From Picochlorum sp. 'celeri' (Eukaryota; Chlorophyta; Trebouxiophyceae), in the NCBI GenBank assembly GCA_010909725.1, contig JAACMV010000018.1, positions 434,001 through 498,000 on the forward strand: 64,000 nt of DNA. The letters run 5' to 3'. Positions 33,881 to 43,595 of this stretch are shown here, piece by piece (positions within the stretch are counted from its first letter, which is position 1; the number at the start of each line of letters is the position of its first letter). The notes beneath the pieces are model-generated. The model was not told where the DNA came from. It did not search any database and saw only the letters and a list, made by a program, of their open reading frames with translations. Position numbers and translations under genes: made by a program.

Positions 33881-34741
33881 ATGGAAACAACAGCGGGCTC
33901 TGGGGATGATATTCCATTGGGAGAAGAACTAGATGATGGTTTTGATGAAGATGATGGGAGGGAATTTGGTATTGTACAGTGTTTGCCTGTGAGTGATGCA
34001 GAACCCAACTTTGATTCTGAACAACCTCTGACTGTGGAGGAGTATCTGCGACGGGTCAGGTGGGTTTTGATCTGCGAGACTTGTATCACACGATGGGTCC
34101 TTCTATAGTGTTTATAGGATGTTTGTGCATATAGGTTTGAGGCGAGGCATTTACCACAAGTGATTCGGTGTGATGTGACCCCTCCTACTGCCCTAGGAGA
34201 CGAAGGAGAAGAAGAAGAAGAAGAGCAACAACAACAACAAGAACAAAAAGGGGGTGCAGTACGGAATGAGATTGACCTGGCAGTGTGTGGTGAAGATCGA
34301 AAGCCTAGTGTTATATGGGTTCGTAGATTTTTGGGGTACTTTGTCTCGATGAGACGTGTGTTGCGTGAGTATGGGGATGCAGCATCTGTGGACTTGTACG
34401 AGTTTGAGCGTCTTGGTCCCTGTGGCCAAGTTGCGCTACAAGGGTTGCTAGAGAGGGAGGTGGATGCTTTAGAAAGAATGAATGATGTTGGTGTGGGTGC
34501 ATGTGAAGTAACGTTCAAGAGGTTGTATACAATTCTGGCATTGGTTGATGTGCCATGTCATGCAGACACGTTGGCATGTATTCGGAAGCTTACAAGGTTG
34601 TGCACGGCTGCGCGGGCGCAGGATCCTCGGCCGAATGACGACGAATTGTCATTGCTGAATCTTGTCATCGTGATATGTGGGGGACTGTTTCGCCAGGATG
34701 AGGAGTTGGCACGGGTATGGGATGAAGAGCTCAACTTGTAA
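33881..34741 (+). CDS. GEMIN2: Gemin2 (SMN-interacting protein 1), SMN complex subunit
   Basis: Gemin2 holds the Sm protein pentamer during assembly of spliceosomal snRNPs. Exon 1 is 33881-34059, the intron 34060-34134 (75 bp, GTGGGT...TATAG), and exon 2 34135-34741, giving 261 residues. The junction restores the family block LTVEEYLRRVRFEARHLPQVIRCD (LEYLRRVQIEA..CPDVVVAQID in human). The C-terminal half fits the Gemin2 helical domain (RLYTILALVD.P.......IRKL.R.C......LNLVIVICGGLF). A Glu/Gln-rich insert follows exon 2's start. Only 118 bp separate it from the transporter stop. Confidence 0.86.
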
Positions 34742-34770
34742 AAGTCATTGGAGCAACAAAAAACAGTCAG

Positions 34771-34817
34771 CGTGTCGGTGCGATGGCCCGACAGATCTTT
34801 TTTATTTTACCGACACG
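34771..34817. repeat. 9-bp inverted repeat upstream of paralog A
   Basis: CGTGTCGGT at 34771-34779 and ACCGACACG at 34809-34817. It lies 75 bases before the paralog A start, and also just behind the Gemin2 stop, so it could serve either gene. Confidence 0.6.
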
Positions 34818-34891
34818 TGCCTATTATACGTATGTATTCTGTACAATAATATTTACATGTGCAATACTGGTTTTCGTATAGACGAGAAGCC

Positions 34892-35974
34892 ATGATGAAA
34901 GGTGCAAACAGACGCGTGCTCCTTCTCCTTAGTGTGAGTGTCCACAGCATGCTGTGGTCTGGAGCCATATGCGCTACAACAGATCCCCTAGATGTTTTTG
35001 ACGCCATTGGAGACGATTTGTCGCTCATCACGCAGAATGTCGTGTCGGGAGTGCAGGAGAAGAGGGAAAACATAGTGAACACCTTGGAGGAAACACGAAA
35101 CAGATTTAGAGATGCTGCTGGAAATGTGTATGATGTGATCATGGATGCCTCTGGTGCAGCAACAAATTTTGTTAGAGATAAAGCGGGAACAATATACGAT
35201 GTGACACAGATGGCAGGAGAATTTTTGTACAATTCTGTTAGGGACTATCCTGGACAGCTGAGAGACAGTGCTATGGAAACCTATAATGAATTTCGGGAGA
35301 CTGCCGTCGATACAGCAGATGCCATGAGAACGATTGGTGATGCAGCGCGTGATGCTATTCCGCGGCTTCCAGACGTGACTGAAATGCACAAGCCAATGGC
35401 ATGGGCTCGTACATTTGCCCTCAACAATTTGTATCTTGAAGATTTCACAGGGACCGTGGAAGACCAGATTACATCCCTCGAAGAAGGTGTTGCTGCAAAG
35501 TATTGCAAGGAGAAAAAGTACAAGCCTTCTTCAAAAGTCAATGGGGAATTGGTGTTCCCTGGGGGATTCAGGCTGGAGCTGGCCACGAAAAAGTGCGAGG
35601 TCCATAGTCATGAGGACCCCAACAAAAAAATCAAGGTCAAATGCAACCACCCGAAATTTACGTTTGAGAAATTCAAAGGGGTATATACGTCAAAGCATCA
35701 CACTGCACCAGAGTTTACGTCGAAGGAATGCAAGTACACCAAGAGCCATGGAAATCCAGACGAGATTGTTCTCTGGGAATTTGATGGGCATGGTGACTTT
35801 GATGCTGCGTCCACAATGAAGTCCCTCCAGGATTCGCTCGTCGCTGCTTTTGATGGTGAGAATATTGAGTCAGATATCAATCAATTTGTAGAAGAGATGC
35901 CAGAAATTGAGGATGTAGAGGCGGATTTCTTGGACCTGATCACGTCCGGTCTTCCAGACGTCAAAATGACATGA
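34892..35974 (+). CDS. Secreted four-cysteine amphipathic-helix protein, paralog A
   Basis: First of five tandem paralogs; 360 residues, family not recognised. A signal peptide covers about residues 1-28 (LLLLSVSVHS...GAICA). The next 150 residues are alanine-rich amphipathic helix with a 22-residue repeat (DAAGNVYDV...DKAGTIYDV). The C-terminal domain has C-x29-C-x15-C-x28-C, the block TSKHHTAPEFTSKEC and I/VLWEFDGH. It is the most diverged of A-D and ends with an acidic tail. No intron. TGTAA at 36019-36023. The helix part resembles apolipoprotein or LEA-type lipid-binding helices in pattern only; function unknown. Confidence 0.75.
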   Translation: MMKGANRRVLLLLSVSVHSMLWSGAICATTDPLDVFDAIGDDLSLITQNVVSGVQEKRENIVNTLEETRNRFRDAAGNVYDVIMDASGAATNFVRDKAGTIYDVTQMAGEFLYNSVRDYPGQLRDSAMETYNEFRETAVDTADAMRTIGDAARDAIPRLPDVTEMHKPMAWARTFALNNLYLEDFTGTVEDQITSLEEGVAAKYCKEKKYKPSSKVNGELVFPGGFRLELATKKCEVHSHEDPNKKIKVKCNHPKFTFEKFKGVYTSKHHTAPEFTSKECKYTKSHGNPDEIVLWEFDGHGDFDAASTMKSLQDSLVAAFDGENIESDINQFVEEMPEIEDVEADFLDLITSGLPDVKMT

Positions 35975-36462
35975 TTGTTTCCTTTTTTTGGGCAATATTA
36001 CGTTATAGAACCCGACGTTGTAAAATAAATAGTCATGACAAATCTAGAGAATACGTTTGCTCCACCATCACATCCTGAGGTGCTGCCTGTCTGGCCACTT
36101 TGGTGGATGCCACTGCTCACTTTCGTACCACTGTTTCACTGCAGAATGCGACCTGGGTCAACCCTAGAACCAACAATAATCCTTGGAGCGATGAACGAAT
36201 ATCAGTGACACCTGTCAATCGCCATGCTGGATCGGTGACTAGTGAACGTGGGGTTGCCTCGATACAATCGATGGCGTGTTGACAGCCCGACGTTGGGCCT
36301 CCGACAAGGAGGATTCACCAAAATGCATAAATGCCTTGGCATCATCCCGTTGCAAACATAAGTATTTCACTATTATACTATATACCCTACGTGGTGATCT
36401 ATCTAAAACCGCTCTATCTATCTACTTATCTATCACTCTAGCTACAAGCAATACTTACAAGA
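35975..36462. promoter_or_regulatory. Promoter region of paralog B with near-palindrome
   Basis: GC-rich upstream block. A 14-base near-palindrome GCCCGACGTTGGGC at 36285-36298 lies 165 bases before the start codon, and a TATA-like box near 36380. Short pieces (TGCCTCGAT, CTGTCAA) recur upstream of paralog C. Confidence 0.6.
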
Positions 36463-37512
36463 ATGGGAAAGACAACCAGAGCCATCGTTGCAGTTGCTCT
36501 TCTTGGAGCAGCTGGTGCCAACGCCACCAATGTCCATGGAGGTAAGGCCACCCAAGAGGCTGTGCAGGGACTTGGTACCGTCGCACAGGGAGCCATGCAG
36601 GTGGGACAGGCTGCCATCACCGGAGTAAAGGAGAAGGCTGACAAGTTTGTTGACACTGCTGGTAACGTGTACACTGTGTTGAGGGATGCCACTGGTGCCG
36701 CCACCAACTTTGTGATGGACACCGCTGGTGTCATCTTCGATGTCACCAAGATGACTGGATCTTTCATCATCGATGCCGCCTTGGGATACCCACAGGAGTT
36801 GATGGACTCCATGAAGGAGGGTCGCCAGGAGTTGCAGGCCGCTTTGGCCAAGGGAATGGATGGTGCTCAGGCTTTGGGACAGTTCGCCATGCAGGCCCGC
36901 CCAGAGCTTCCACCATTGAAGCAGATGCACAAGCCATCTGCCTGGATGAACGCTGCCGGACAGAGCTACATGAACTTTGGAAATGCCTTCAACCAGTTGG
37001 AGTATGGTCTTGAGGAGTCTGTGTCTGAGTTTGAGGACAAGTACTGCACCCCAGCCACCTTCACTCCATCTGAGAAGAAGCCAGCCGAGATCACCATGCC
37101 TGGATTCAGATTGGAAATCGGACTGGGAGATTGTGCTGTTGATGACAGCGACCACAAGGAAAAGGAGTTGTTGTGCAGAAAGCCATATGTCCAGTACAGA
37201 CACATTCCAGGAAGCTTTGTGTCCAAGCACCACAGTGCCCCATCATTCAAGACAAAGGAGTGCAAGATCGAAAAGACACATGGACAGTACGAAGAGCTTG
37301 TTCTCTACGAGTTCGGAGGACACGCTCCAAACTTGAAGGACATGGCCGAGACCATCAGCCAGCAGGTTGGTAACGCCGTCGGCGCTCTTGCCAGTGGAGC
37401 CACAAACCTCGCTGGAGAGGTGACCAACTTTGTTGGAAACATGAAGAACGAGAAGCAGTCTCTTCAGGAGTTGGTCAAGGCATACGACGGCCTTCCACAG
37501 CCAAACATCTAA
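36463..37512 (+). CDS. Secreted four-cysteine amphipathic-helix protein, paralog B
   Basis: 349 residues. Signal peptide about 1-21 (IVAVALLGAAGANA). Residues 30-150 are amphipathic helix with a clear 22-residue repeat (DTAG at 64 and again at 86). Cysteines are C195, C224, C238 and C267, with the family block VSKHHSAPSFKTKEC before the last. A second short helix region (about 290-335) has ISQQVGNAVG and NLAGEVTNFVG. Codons are as biased as in histones and P0, which suggests high expression. The first two thirds is nearly identical in DNA to paralog C. No intron. TGTAA at 37592-37596. Function unknown; secretion is inferred from the signal peptide. Confidence 0.8.
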   Translation: MGKTTRAIVAVALLGAAGANATNVHGGKATQEAVQGLGTVAQGAMQVGQAAITGVKEKADKFVDTAGNVYTVLRDATGAATNFVMDTAGVIFDVTKMTGSFIIDAALGYPQELMDSMKEGRQELQAALAKGMDGAQALGQFAMQARPELPPLKQMHKPSAWMNAAGQSYMNFGNAFNQLEYGLEESVSEFEDKYCTPATFTPSEKKPAEITMPGFRLEIGLGDCAVDDSDHKEKELLCRKPYVQYRHIPGSFVSKHHSAPSFKTKECKIEKTHGQYEELVLYEFGGHAPNLKDMAETISQQVGNAVGALASGATNLAGEVTNFVGNMKNEKQSLQELVKAYDGLPQPNI

Positions 37513-37709
37513 GCATACCACTGCATGACCTTTTCATGCAAGAGCTTTTTGGATCACGTTCATTTGATTTGATTTAATTACCGCGTAGCTATGTAACGCA
37601 AAACATACACTATGATATAAATACATTTGATTTGATACTGGTAGTAGATCCAGCTTATATAGAATGTAAAAGCTGGATACACACACACACAGCAGGCACA
37701 TGTTCTGCA

Positions 37710-38468
37710 TCAGTCTGCTGTCAAATCAATCTCCTCAGTTATATATACGATCTCTACATCATTCTCACTAGACAGATCAAGTTGATCTACAGTAGAAGAC
37801 TTATTATTATTATTTCTATCATCATCATCATCATTGCGTTTGCTCTTCTTATGCTGCATCTCTGGTTTGAGCAACTCTGTTGCCTTCCTCTTTGTTGGTG
37901 ATGCCGTAGTCTCTTCTTCTTCTTTCGGTGACTCTAGCAAGTAGGGAAAGAGAGAGCAAAACTCTTTATCCTTCTTATTAAATTCCATGCTTTGAGCAGC
38001 CATCCGACGAATATCTCGCTCCCTAGTCCCATGTAATACTCCAATAGCACCCTTTTCATTGCAGTAGAAGAATGACTGGAACCCTAGGAGAAGGGTGGAT
38101 ATGTTCCACAGTGGACTCCATGATTCTGGATGATAGGATGTTATAGACAGACAGATTTTCTCATTTGGGATGAATCGTCCATTAGGAGTACGCATACGGA
38201 TGCTCGTTGGTGGTGAGAATGGATAGTCGTCTGGAAATGAAATGGTCCCATGATACACCCCACCAGTATACACAGAGTCCTTGTCTCCTACAATAACATA
38301 GTGCCACTCGCGGAGTGATGAGGCACTTGGTTCAGCATGTATCCCAGGTAAAGGATTCTGCATCATGAGCATAGTGTAAGAATCAAATCAATCAGTCACA
38401 AAACAGTTTCATCGACTAACCTCGTGGAGTTGTTTCAGTTCCTTTTGAAGCCTTTTGATACATGACAT
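37710..38468 (-). CDS. UBC6/UBE2J-like ubiquitin-conjugating enzyme, lacking a tail anchor
   Basis: Exon 1 is 38421-38468 (MSCIKRLQKELKQLHE), the intron 38358-38420 (63 bp, GTTAGT...TGCAG), and exon 2 37710-38357, giving 231 residues. The UBC fold matches ER-associated UBC6/UBE2J: YHGTISFPDDYPFSPP, catalytic Cys in NEKICLSITSYHPESW, then W...S.LLGFQSFF. Family members act in ER-associated degradation and are held by a C-terminal membrane helix. Here the tail is acidic and Lys-rich and ends EEIDLTAD, with no hydrophobic segment. It lies inside the five-gene array on the opposite strand. Confidence 0.88.
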
Positions 38469-39375
38469 GACCAACCACAATACCCTTGGAGTTGATTTAA
38501 CATGTATATATATATTGGAATATTCTTACACAATAATACAACAGTCGGGCAGGGAGTGATTGATCCGAAATGCGTTTGATTTCAAACGGGCACCTTGTGT
38601 ACACCCAGGCATCCCATCAAAATGGGAAACGATGGGACACTATTGCCATTGATAGGAGATCCCTTGTACCGGTCTTCACAATGGCAACATGCACGTTGGT
38701 CATTTTCAGAGTGATGATTTGCAGTTTGGATGAGCTGATATCACCATCCTCGGACACGGCGGCCTGGCGACTCGGTTGGATTTTTGCCTTGACTTGGGTC
38801 AAGAGGTGGGTGGGTCAGCGTCCTGGCTGGCCCTCCTCGCCTCCCTTGTCCCTGCTAGAATCTATCTACTCGCTCTCAGAAATGCAATCTTGGTTCTTTC
38901 GCATGTACAAATGCGTGAAAGAGGGGATGCTTGGCACCCCATGAATGGTGCAGCGTCTTCCTTTGGGTCAGCATGTTGGCCTTTCTGGATACCGCTTCTT
39001 GGTACGGCTGCACCCGTATATCTCCCTCTCCACTGGGAGGCGGTGGCCTTTTATCCTCTGTTGTCGTGGTAATTTCTGTTGTCTCTGACGGTCGATGACA
39101 CCCTGTGTTCGATCTTGGTTCTACGAACCTTAACCAATTCCGGTCAATCATGGCGTTTGACCGATACTGATTTCCAAGATGTGCCTCGATCCTGTCAACG
39201 GTACATTGATGCCCCAACGTTGGGGCTACGACCATGTCGCTTCCTCATCTGTATATAGGTAGCTTCACAACCGCTTCACTTGTTAACTATTAATTATCTT
39301 AGAATTCTTCTCGTGCCTGTTCGCATATTATATACAACCGCTATATATAACCAAGCAATACTTACATCTATAACA
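38469..39375. promoter_or_regulatory. Intergenic: UBE2J(-)/paralog C(+) upstream region with 16-bp palindrome
   Basis: A perfect palindrome GCCCCAACGTTGGGGC at 39211-39226 lies 150 bases before the paralog C start, with a TATATAGG box at about 39252. Open frames at 38570-39072 have no recognisable product. Confidence 0.6.
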
Positions 39376-40425
39376 ATGGGAAAGACTGCAAGAGCTGTTG
39401 TTGCAGTTGCTCTTCTTGGAGCAGCTGGTGCCAACGCCACCAACCTCCATGGAGGTAAGGCCACCCAAGAGGCTGTGCAGGGACTTGGTACCGTCGCACA
39501 GGGAGCCATGCAGGTGGGACAGGCTGCCATCACCGGAGCAAAGGAGAAGGCTGACAAGTTTGTTGACACTGCTGGTAACGTGTACACTGTGTTGAGGGAC
39601 GCCACTGGTGCCGCCACCAATTTTGTGATGGACACCGCTGGTGTCATCTTCGATGTCACCAAGATGACTGGATCTTTCATCATCGATGCCGCCTTGGGAT
39701 ACCCACAGGAGTTGATGGACTCCATGAAGGAGGGTCGCCAGGAGTTGCAGGCCGCTTTGGCCAAGGGAATGGATGGTGCTCAGGCTTTGGGACAGTTCGC
39801 CATGCAGGCCCGCCCAGAGCTTCCACCATTGAAGCAGATGCACAAGCCATCTGCCTGGATGGACGCTGCCGGACAGAGCTACAAGAACTTTGGAAACGCC
39901 TTCAACCAGTTGGAGTTTGGTCTTGAGGAGTCTGTGTCTGAGTTTGAGGACAAGTACTGCACCCCAGCCACCTTCACTCCATCTGAGAAGAAGCCAGCCG
40001 AGATCACCATGCCTGGATTCAAGTTGGAGATTGGATTGGGAGGATGCACAGTGAACGATACCAACCACAAGAATGTCACCTTGGACTGCACAAAGCCATA
40101 CATTGAGTATGGACACATCAATGGATCTTTCGTGTCCAAGCACCACAGTGCCCCATCATTCAAGACCAAGGAGTGCAAGATTGAGAAGACCCACGGAGAT
40201 GCTGAGGAACTTGTTCTCTTTGAATTCTCTGGACACACCCCAGACTTGAAGGAGATGGCTCAGACCATCAGCCAACAGGTTGGTAACGCTGTCGGTTCCC
40301 TCGCCAGCGGAGCCACAAACATTGCTGGAGATGTCACCAACTTTGTTGGAAACATGAAGAACGAGAAGAAGTCTCTCCAGGAGTTGGTCAAGGCATATGA
40401 CGGCCTTCCACAGCCATCCATCTAA
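39376..40425 (+). CDS. Secreted four-cysteine amphipathic-helix protein, paralog C
   Basis: 349 residues, same plan and length as paralog B. The start is the ATG before GKTARAVVAVALLGAAGANA; an in-frame upstream stretch lacks signal-peptide character. DNA is almost identical to paralog B from the signal peptide to about base 40020, then diverges sharply for some 100 bases between the second and third cysteines (GGCTVNDTNHKNVTLDC here), then converges again at FVSKHHSAPSFKTKEC. N-glycosylation sequons appear in the diverged part (NVT, NGS). Codon bias is high. No intron. TGTAA at 40508-40512. Function unknown. Confidence 0.8.
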   Translation: MGKTARAVVAVALLGAAGANATNLHGGKATQEAVQGLGTVAQGAMQVGQAAITGAKEKADKFVDTAGNVYTVLRDATGAATNFVMDTAGVIFDVTKMTGSFIIDAALGYPQELMDSMKEGRQELQAALAKGMDGAQALGQFAMQARPELPPLKQMHKPSAWMDAAGQSYKNFGNAFNQLEFGLEESVSEFEDKYCTPATFTPSEKKPAEITMPGFKLEIGLGGCTVNDTNHKNVTLDCTKPYIEYGHINGSFVSKHHSAPSFKTKECKIEKTHGDAEELVLFEFSGHTPDLKEMAQTISQQVGNAVGSLASGATNIAGDVTNFVGNMKNEKKSLQELVKAYDGLPQPSI

Positions 40426-40840
40426 GCATCCAACAACTTTTTGATGGGAGATAGCTTCCCAACTTCGATTTGATTTGATTTGATTTCATTAGATGCATAG
40501 ATAGTCATGTAACAGTTTCCAGCGGAAATATATATATATCGAAAAGTTCTATTTCTGATTCTTTATGGGAGACGCCTCAATATCAAAGGAGAGGAGGCAT
40601 TCTGTAGTATCGATCCCGTGATAACTCCCCCAAAGGGCGCCTCCTGTACCGTCGGTTCGACGGGCCGAGGAGCTCAACCACCGACCAACCAACGTCGTTA
40701 CAACGAAACCACAGCGTGGGGCGTTCGATATACACGTTTGGGAACCTTGTCACCACGTAAAAGCGTATACTCACTTGTTTCAAATTCCAACTTGATACTG
40801 AGTATTTACAACAGAAAGTTAATTACAACGTGACTTCAGG
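40426..40840. promoter_or_regulatory. Intergenic: paralog C 3' region and paralog D promoter
   Basis: A GC-rich block at about 40620-40740 includes CCGTCG..CGACGG and CAACGTCGTTAC around 40690, 140-150 bases before the start of paralog D, the same distance as the palindromes of B and C. Confidence 0.5.
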
Positions 40841-41953
40841 ATGGGGAGAAGAAGTGTGCAGTACACTGTATCTCTCGTCGCCCTGCTTGGCGCTGCGGGG
40901 GTACACGCCGTAGGAAATGGTATGCAGCGCTTTCAAATAAGATATGCAATCCCATAAGGGTGGTATTATAACGCTTTGCCGTATGCTGCAGTGAATGTTG
41001 TCGACAAGGAGGCCCTTCAGGGTCTTGGAACTATTGCTCAGGGGGTGGCCCAGATTGGGCAAGCTGCTGTGACCGGCGCTCAGGAAAAGCAACAGAAGTT
41101 TATGGATGCCGCTGGAAATGTTTACGAGGTGTTAACTGATGCTACAGGGGCAGCCACAAATTTTGTGATTGATGCAGCTGGCACCGTATTTGATACCACA
41201 AAAATGGCAGGAGGGTTCCTCCTCAATGCCGCCATGGACTATCCAGGAGACATTATGAGCGCTATCGGAGAGACTGGACAAGATTTGAGAAAGTTTGCTG
41301 GAGTTGGAGCGGATGCGGCCGCAGCTTTGGGACAGTATGCTATGAACTCTCGACCAGAGCTGCCCAAGTTCAAAGAGATGCTCAAGCCACAGGCCTGGGC
41401 TGATGCCGCTCAAAAATCCACCATGAAGATGACTGGAGCATTCAATACACTTGAAGACCAGTTCATGGATAGCATCGACGAATTGGAGGACCAGTACTGC
41501 ACCCCAGCCAAATTCACTCCTTCCTTCAAAAAGCCAGCAGAGATCACCATGCCTGGATTCTATGTCGAGGCAGGCCTTGGTGGATGCACAGTACAAGTCG
41601 AGAAAGAAAGTAAGCACGACTACAGCCTGAGCTGCAACAAGCCTTTCGTCACGCATGCTCATGTCCCAGGAAAGTGGGTGTCAAAACGTAAGACTCCAAT
41701 CAAGTTCGAGACCAAATCTTGCAAGATTGAAAAGGAGATTGGAGAATATGAACAGATTGTCTTGTTTGAATTCGATGGACATACAAATTTTGATGCCAAT
41801 GCGTTGAGACAGACGGTGTCGCAGGCATTTGGTGGATTGGCAAATGGAGTATCGGGAGTGACTGACATGGTGGGAGACTTTATGAGCTCAATGAAGAACC
41901 CATTGCAAGGAAAACTCTCCCAGTTAGGATCCATGGAAAAGCCAGCATTCTAG
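40841..41953 (+). CDS. Secreted four-cysteine amphipathic-helix protein, paralog D
   Basis: Exon 1 is 40841-40919 (signal peptide, MGRRSVQYTVSLVALLGAAGVHA), the intron 40920-40991 (72 bp, phase 1, GTATGC...TGCAG), and exon 2 40992-41953, giving 346 residues. The 22-residue repeat (DAAGNVYEV...DAAGTVFDT) and all four cysteines are present. The SKHH block is altered to SKRKTPIKFETKSC, and VLFEFDGH is kept. Codon bias is weaker than in B and C. TGTAA at 41999-42003. Function unknown. Confidence 0.78.
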
Positions 41954-42277
41954 AATAACCAACTTTATTTCATTCCATTTCATTCTTCAATCTGATCATG
42001 TAAAAAAAGGCATATCATGTACAGCACATATTATTATTATCGAATTACTCTGGCCCAACGGCCTCGAGGTGGTACCACCGGTGGTAACGGAACCTGCCAC
42101 CTGGCCCTCGTTGCAACAAACTCTTCCACTCCGAACATTCGTCCACCCGTTGAACCTAATTTTGGTTCAACACACAACGCGTACGTACTCAAGCCATTAA
42201 GAATCTGTATCTTGTATATCTACGAGGGATTTATTAATTCACACACATACTGATTGTTATTCAAACCTGCTGGCAGT
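41954..42277. promoter_or_regulatory. Intergenic: paralog E promoter with inverted repeat
   Basis: GTTGAACC (42149-42156) and GGTTCAAC (42164-42171) form an 8-bp inverted repeat with a 7-base spacer, about 107 bases before the paralog E start, inside a GC-rich block from about 42050. Confidence 0.6.
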
Positions 42278-43518
42278 ATGAATGGACGCACCCAACGACT
42301 GGGCTTTCTCTTGTTGGCCTTGACGGTTGTCCCATTCATCGCAGGAGTAGCCGCACAAGGTAGTATATATTTGTTGTCCGAATCACATGTATCGATCATG
42401 ATCATTGATTGACCACATGATGGTGTGCAGATAAAGGAGCAAAAGAAGAGGCAAGGGATGGAATCCAGAATATCTTGGAGGGCCTGTTCTCAGCCACCCA
42501 GGCAAAAGCCCAGGGTTTATCAGACAAGGGCGATGAGTTGAAGGAAAGACTTACCAACAGAGTTGACGGTGCAAAGAGTGCTGTTCAGGGAGCTATTCAG
42601 AGTGCTGGCTCAGCAATCTCCTCAACTGCTGATATCGTTGCCGATACAACCAAGCTCGTTGCTGACATCCTCACTGAAGATTTGAGAAATACTGACATTA
42701 AAGGGTCCTTGACGGAAGCTGGTGCATCCATCCGTGAGACGATCAACACCTTGAATGGCCTGGTTGTCAAGTTTGCCACCATCCTCCAGAGAGCAGCCCC
42801 ATCAGTGCCTTCTTGGGAAACCATAAAAAACCCAAAGAACTGGCCACTCTCTCTCATGTCCTACACAGGAGAAATTTCCAAGGCAATGTCAGAGCTGGTC
42901 CAGGAAACCGGACTCGTGTATGAGGGTATTTCTGCGAAATACTGCGAGGATGCCAAAGTCACACCACCAGGAAAGGTACCAGGAGAATACACCGGATACG
43001 GTTTCAATCTCAAACTCTCCTCTGGCAAGTGCTGGCTCGAAAAGGAAGAAGTCGACGATGAGAAGAAGAAGAAGCTCACCTGCGAAATTCCATCAGTCAC
43101 ATGGGAGAAGACCCCAATCAAGTATGTCTCCAAGCACCACACCCCGCTCTCATTCACGTCCAAATCATGCAAAGTTGAGAAAACCTTTGGCACTCCAAGA
43201 GAGGAAGTCCTTTTCGAACTGGAGGGAGACTTCAACCTCGGAGATGCATTGCAGCAGGCTGCTGGAAAGATTGGGGAGACCTTGGAATCTCTCTCTGGTG
43301 AGAATGACAAGATCCCAGATCAGTTCAGAAAATTCATCACCGACATTGAATCCCAAAAGGAGACTGCAGAGACTGTATCCAAGTTCGACGAGGGCACAAT
43401 CGATGCGACATTGTCCATGATTGATGGCATCATTAGCTATAGCAATGGCGGTGCTTTGGAAACACTGCAGAACATCCCAACCATTGGAGGATGGCAAGTG
43501 AATCAAAAGCAAGCATAG
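42278..43518 (+). CDS. Secreted four-cysteine amphipathic-helix protein, paralog E
   Basis: Exon 1 is 42278-42359 (signal peptide, LGFLLLALTVVPFIAGVAAQ), the intron 42360-42430 (71 bp, phase 1, GTAGTA...GTGCAG), and exon 2 42431-43518, giving 389 residues. The helix region is rewritten (AGSAISSTADIVADTTKLVADIL) and lacks the exact 22-residue repeat. The four-cysteine domain is clear: YC, KC, TC, then YVSKHHTPLSFTSKSC, followed by VLFELEGD. The C-terminal 80 residues are unique. The intron sits at the same place and phase as in paralog D. TGTAA at 43575-43579. Function unknown. Confidence 0.76.
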
Positions 43519-43595
43519 ACCTCAGGATCATTTCATTTCATTTCATTCATTTATAAAATACTACACAATGATGATGTAAACAGCTTCGATTGGAA

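Noticed and set aside
33769..34518. 249-codon minus-strand frame over Gemin2
   Set aside because: Antisense; Ser/Thr-rich low-complexity, while Gemin2 on the plus strand has family motifs.
36442..37233. 263-codon minus-strand frame over paralog B (similar one over paralog C at 39328-40146)
   Set aside because: Both are mirror images of the biased codons of B and C; they are conserved only because the sense genes are.
38570..39072. Two overlapping plus-strand frames in the UBE2J/paralog C gap
   Set aside because: No domain, and they occupy the promoter region with the palindrome.
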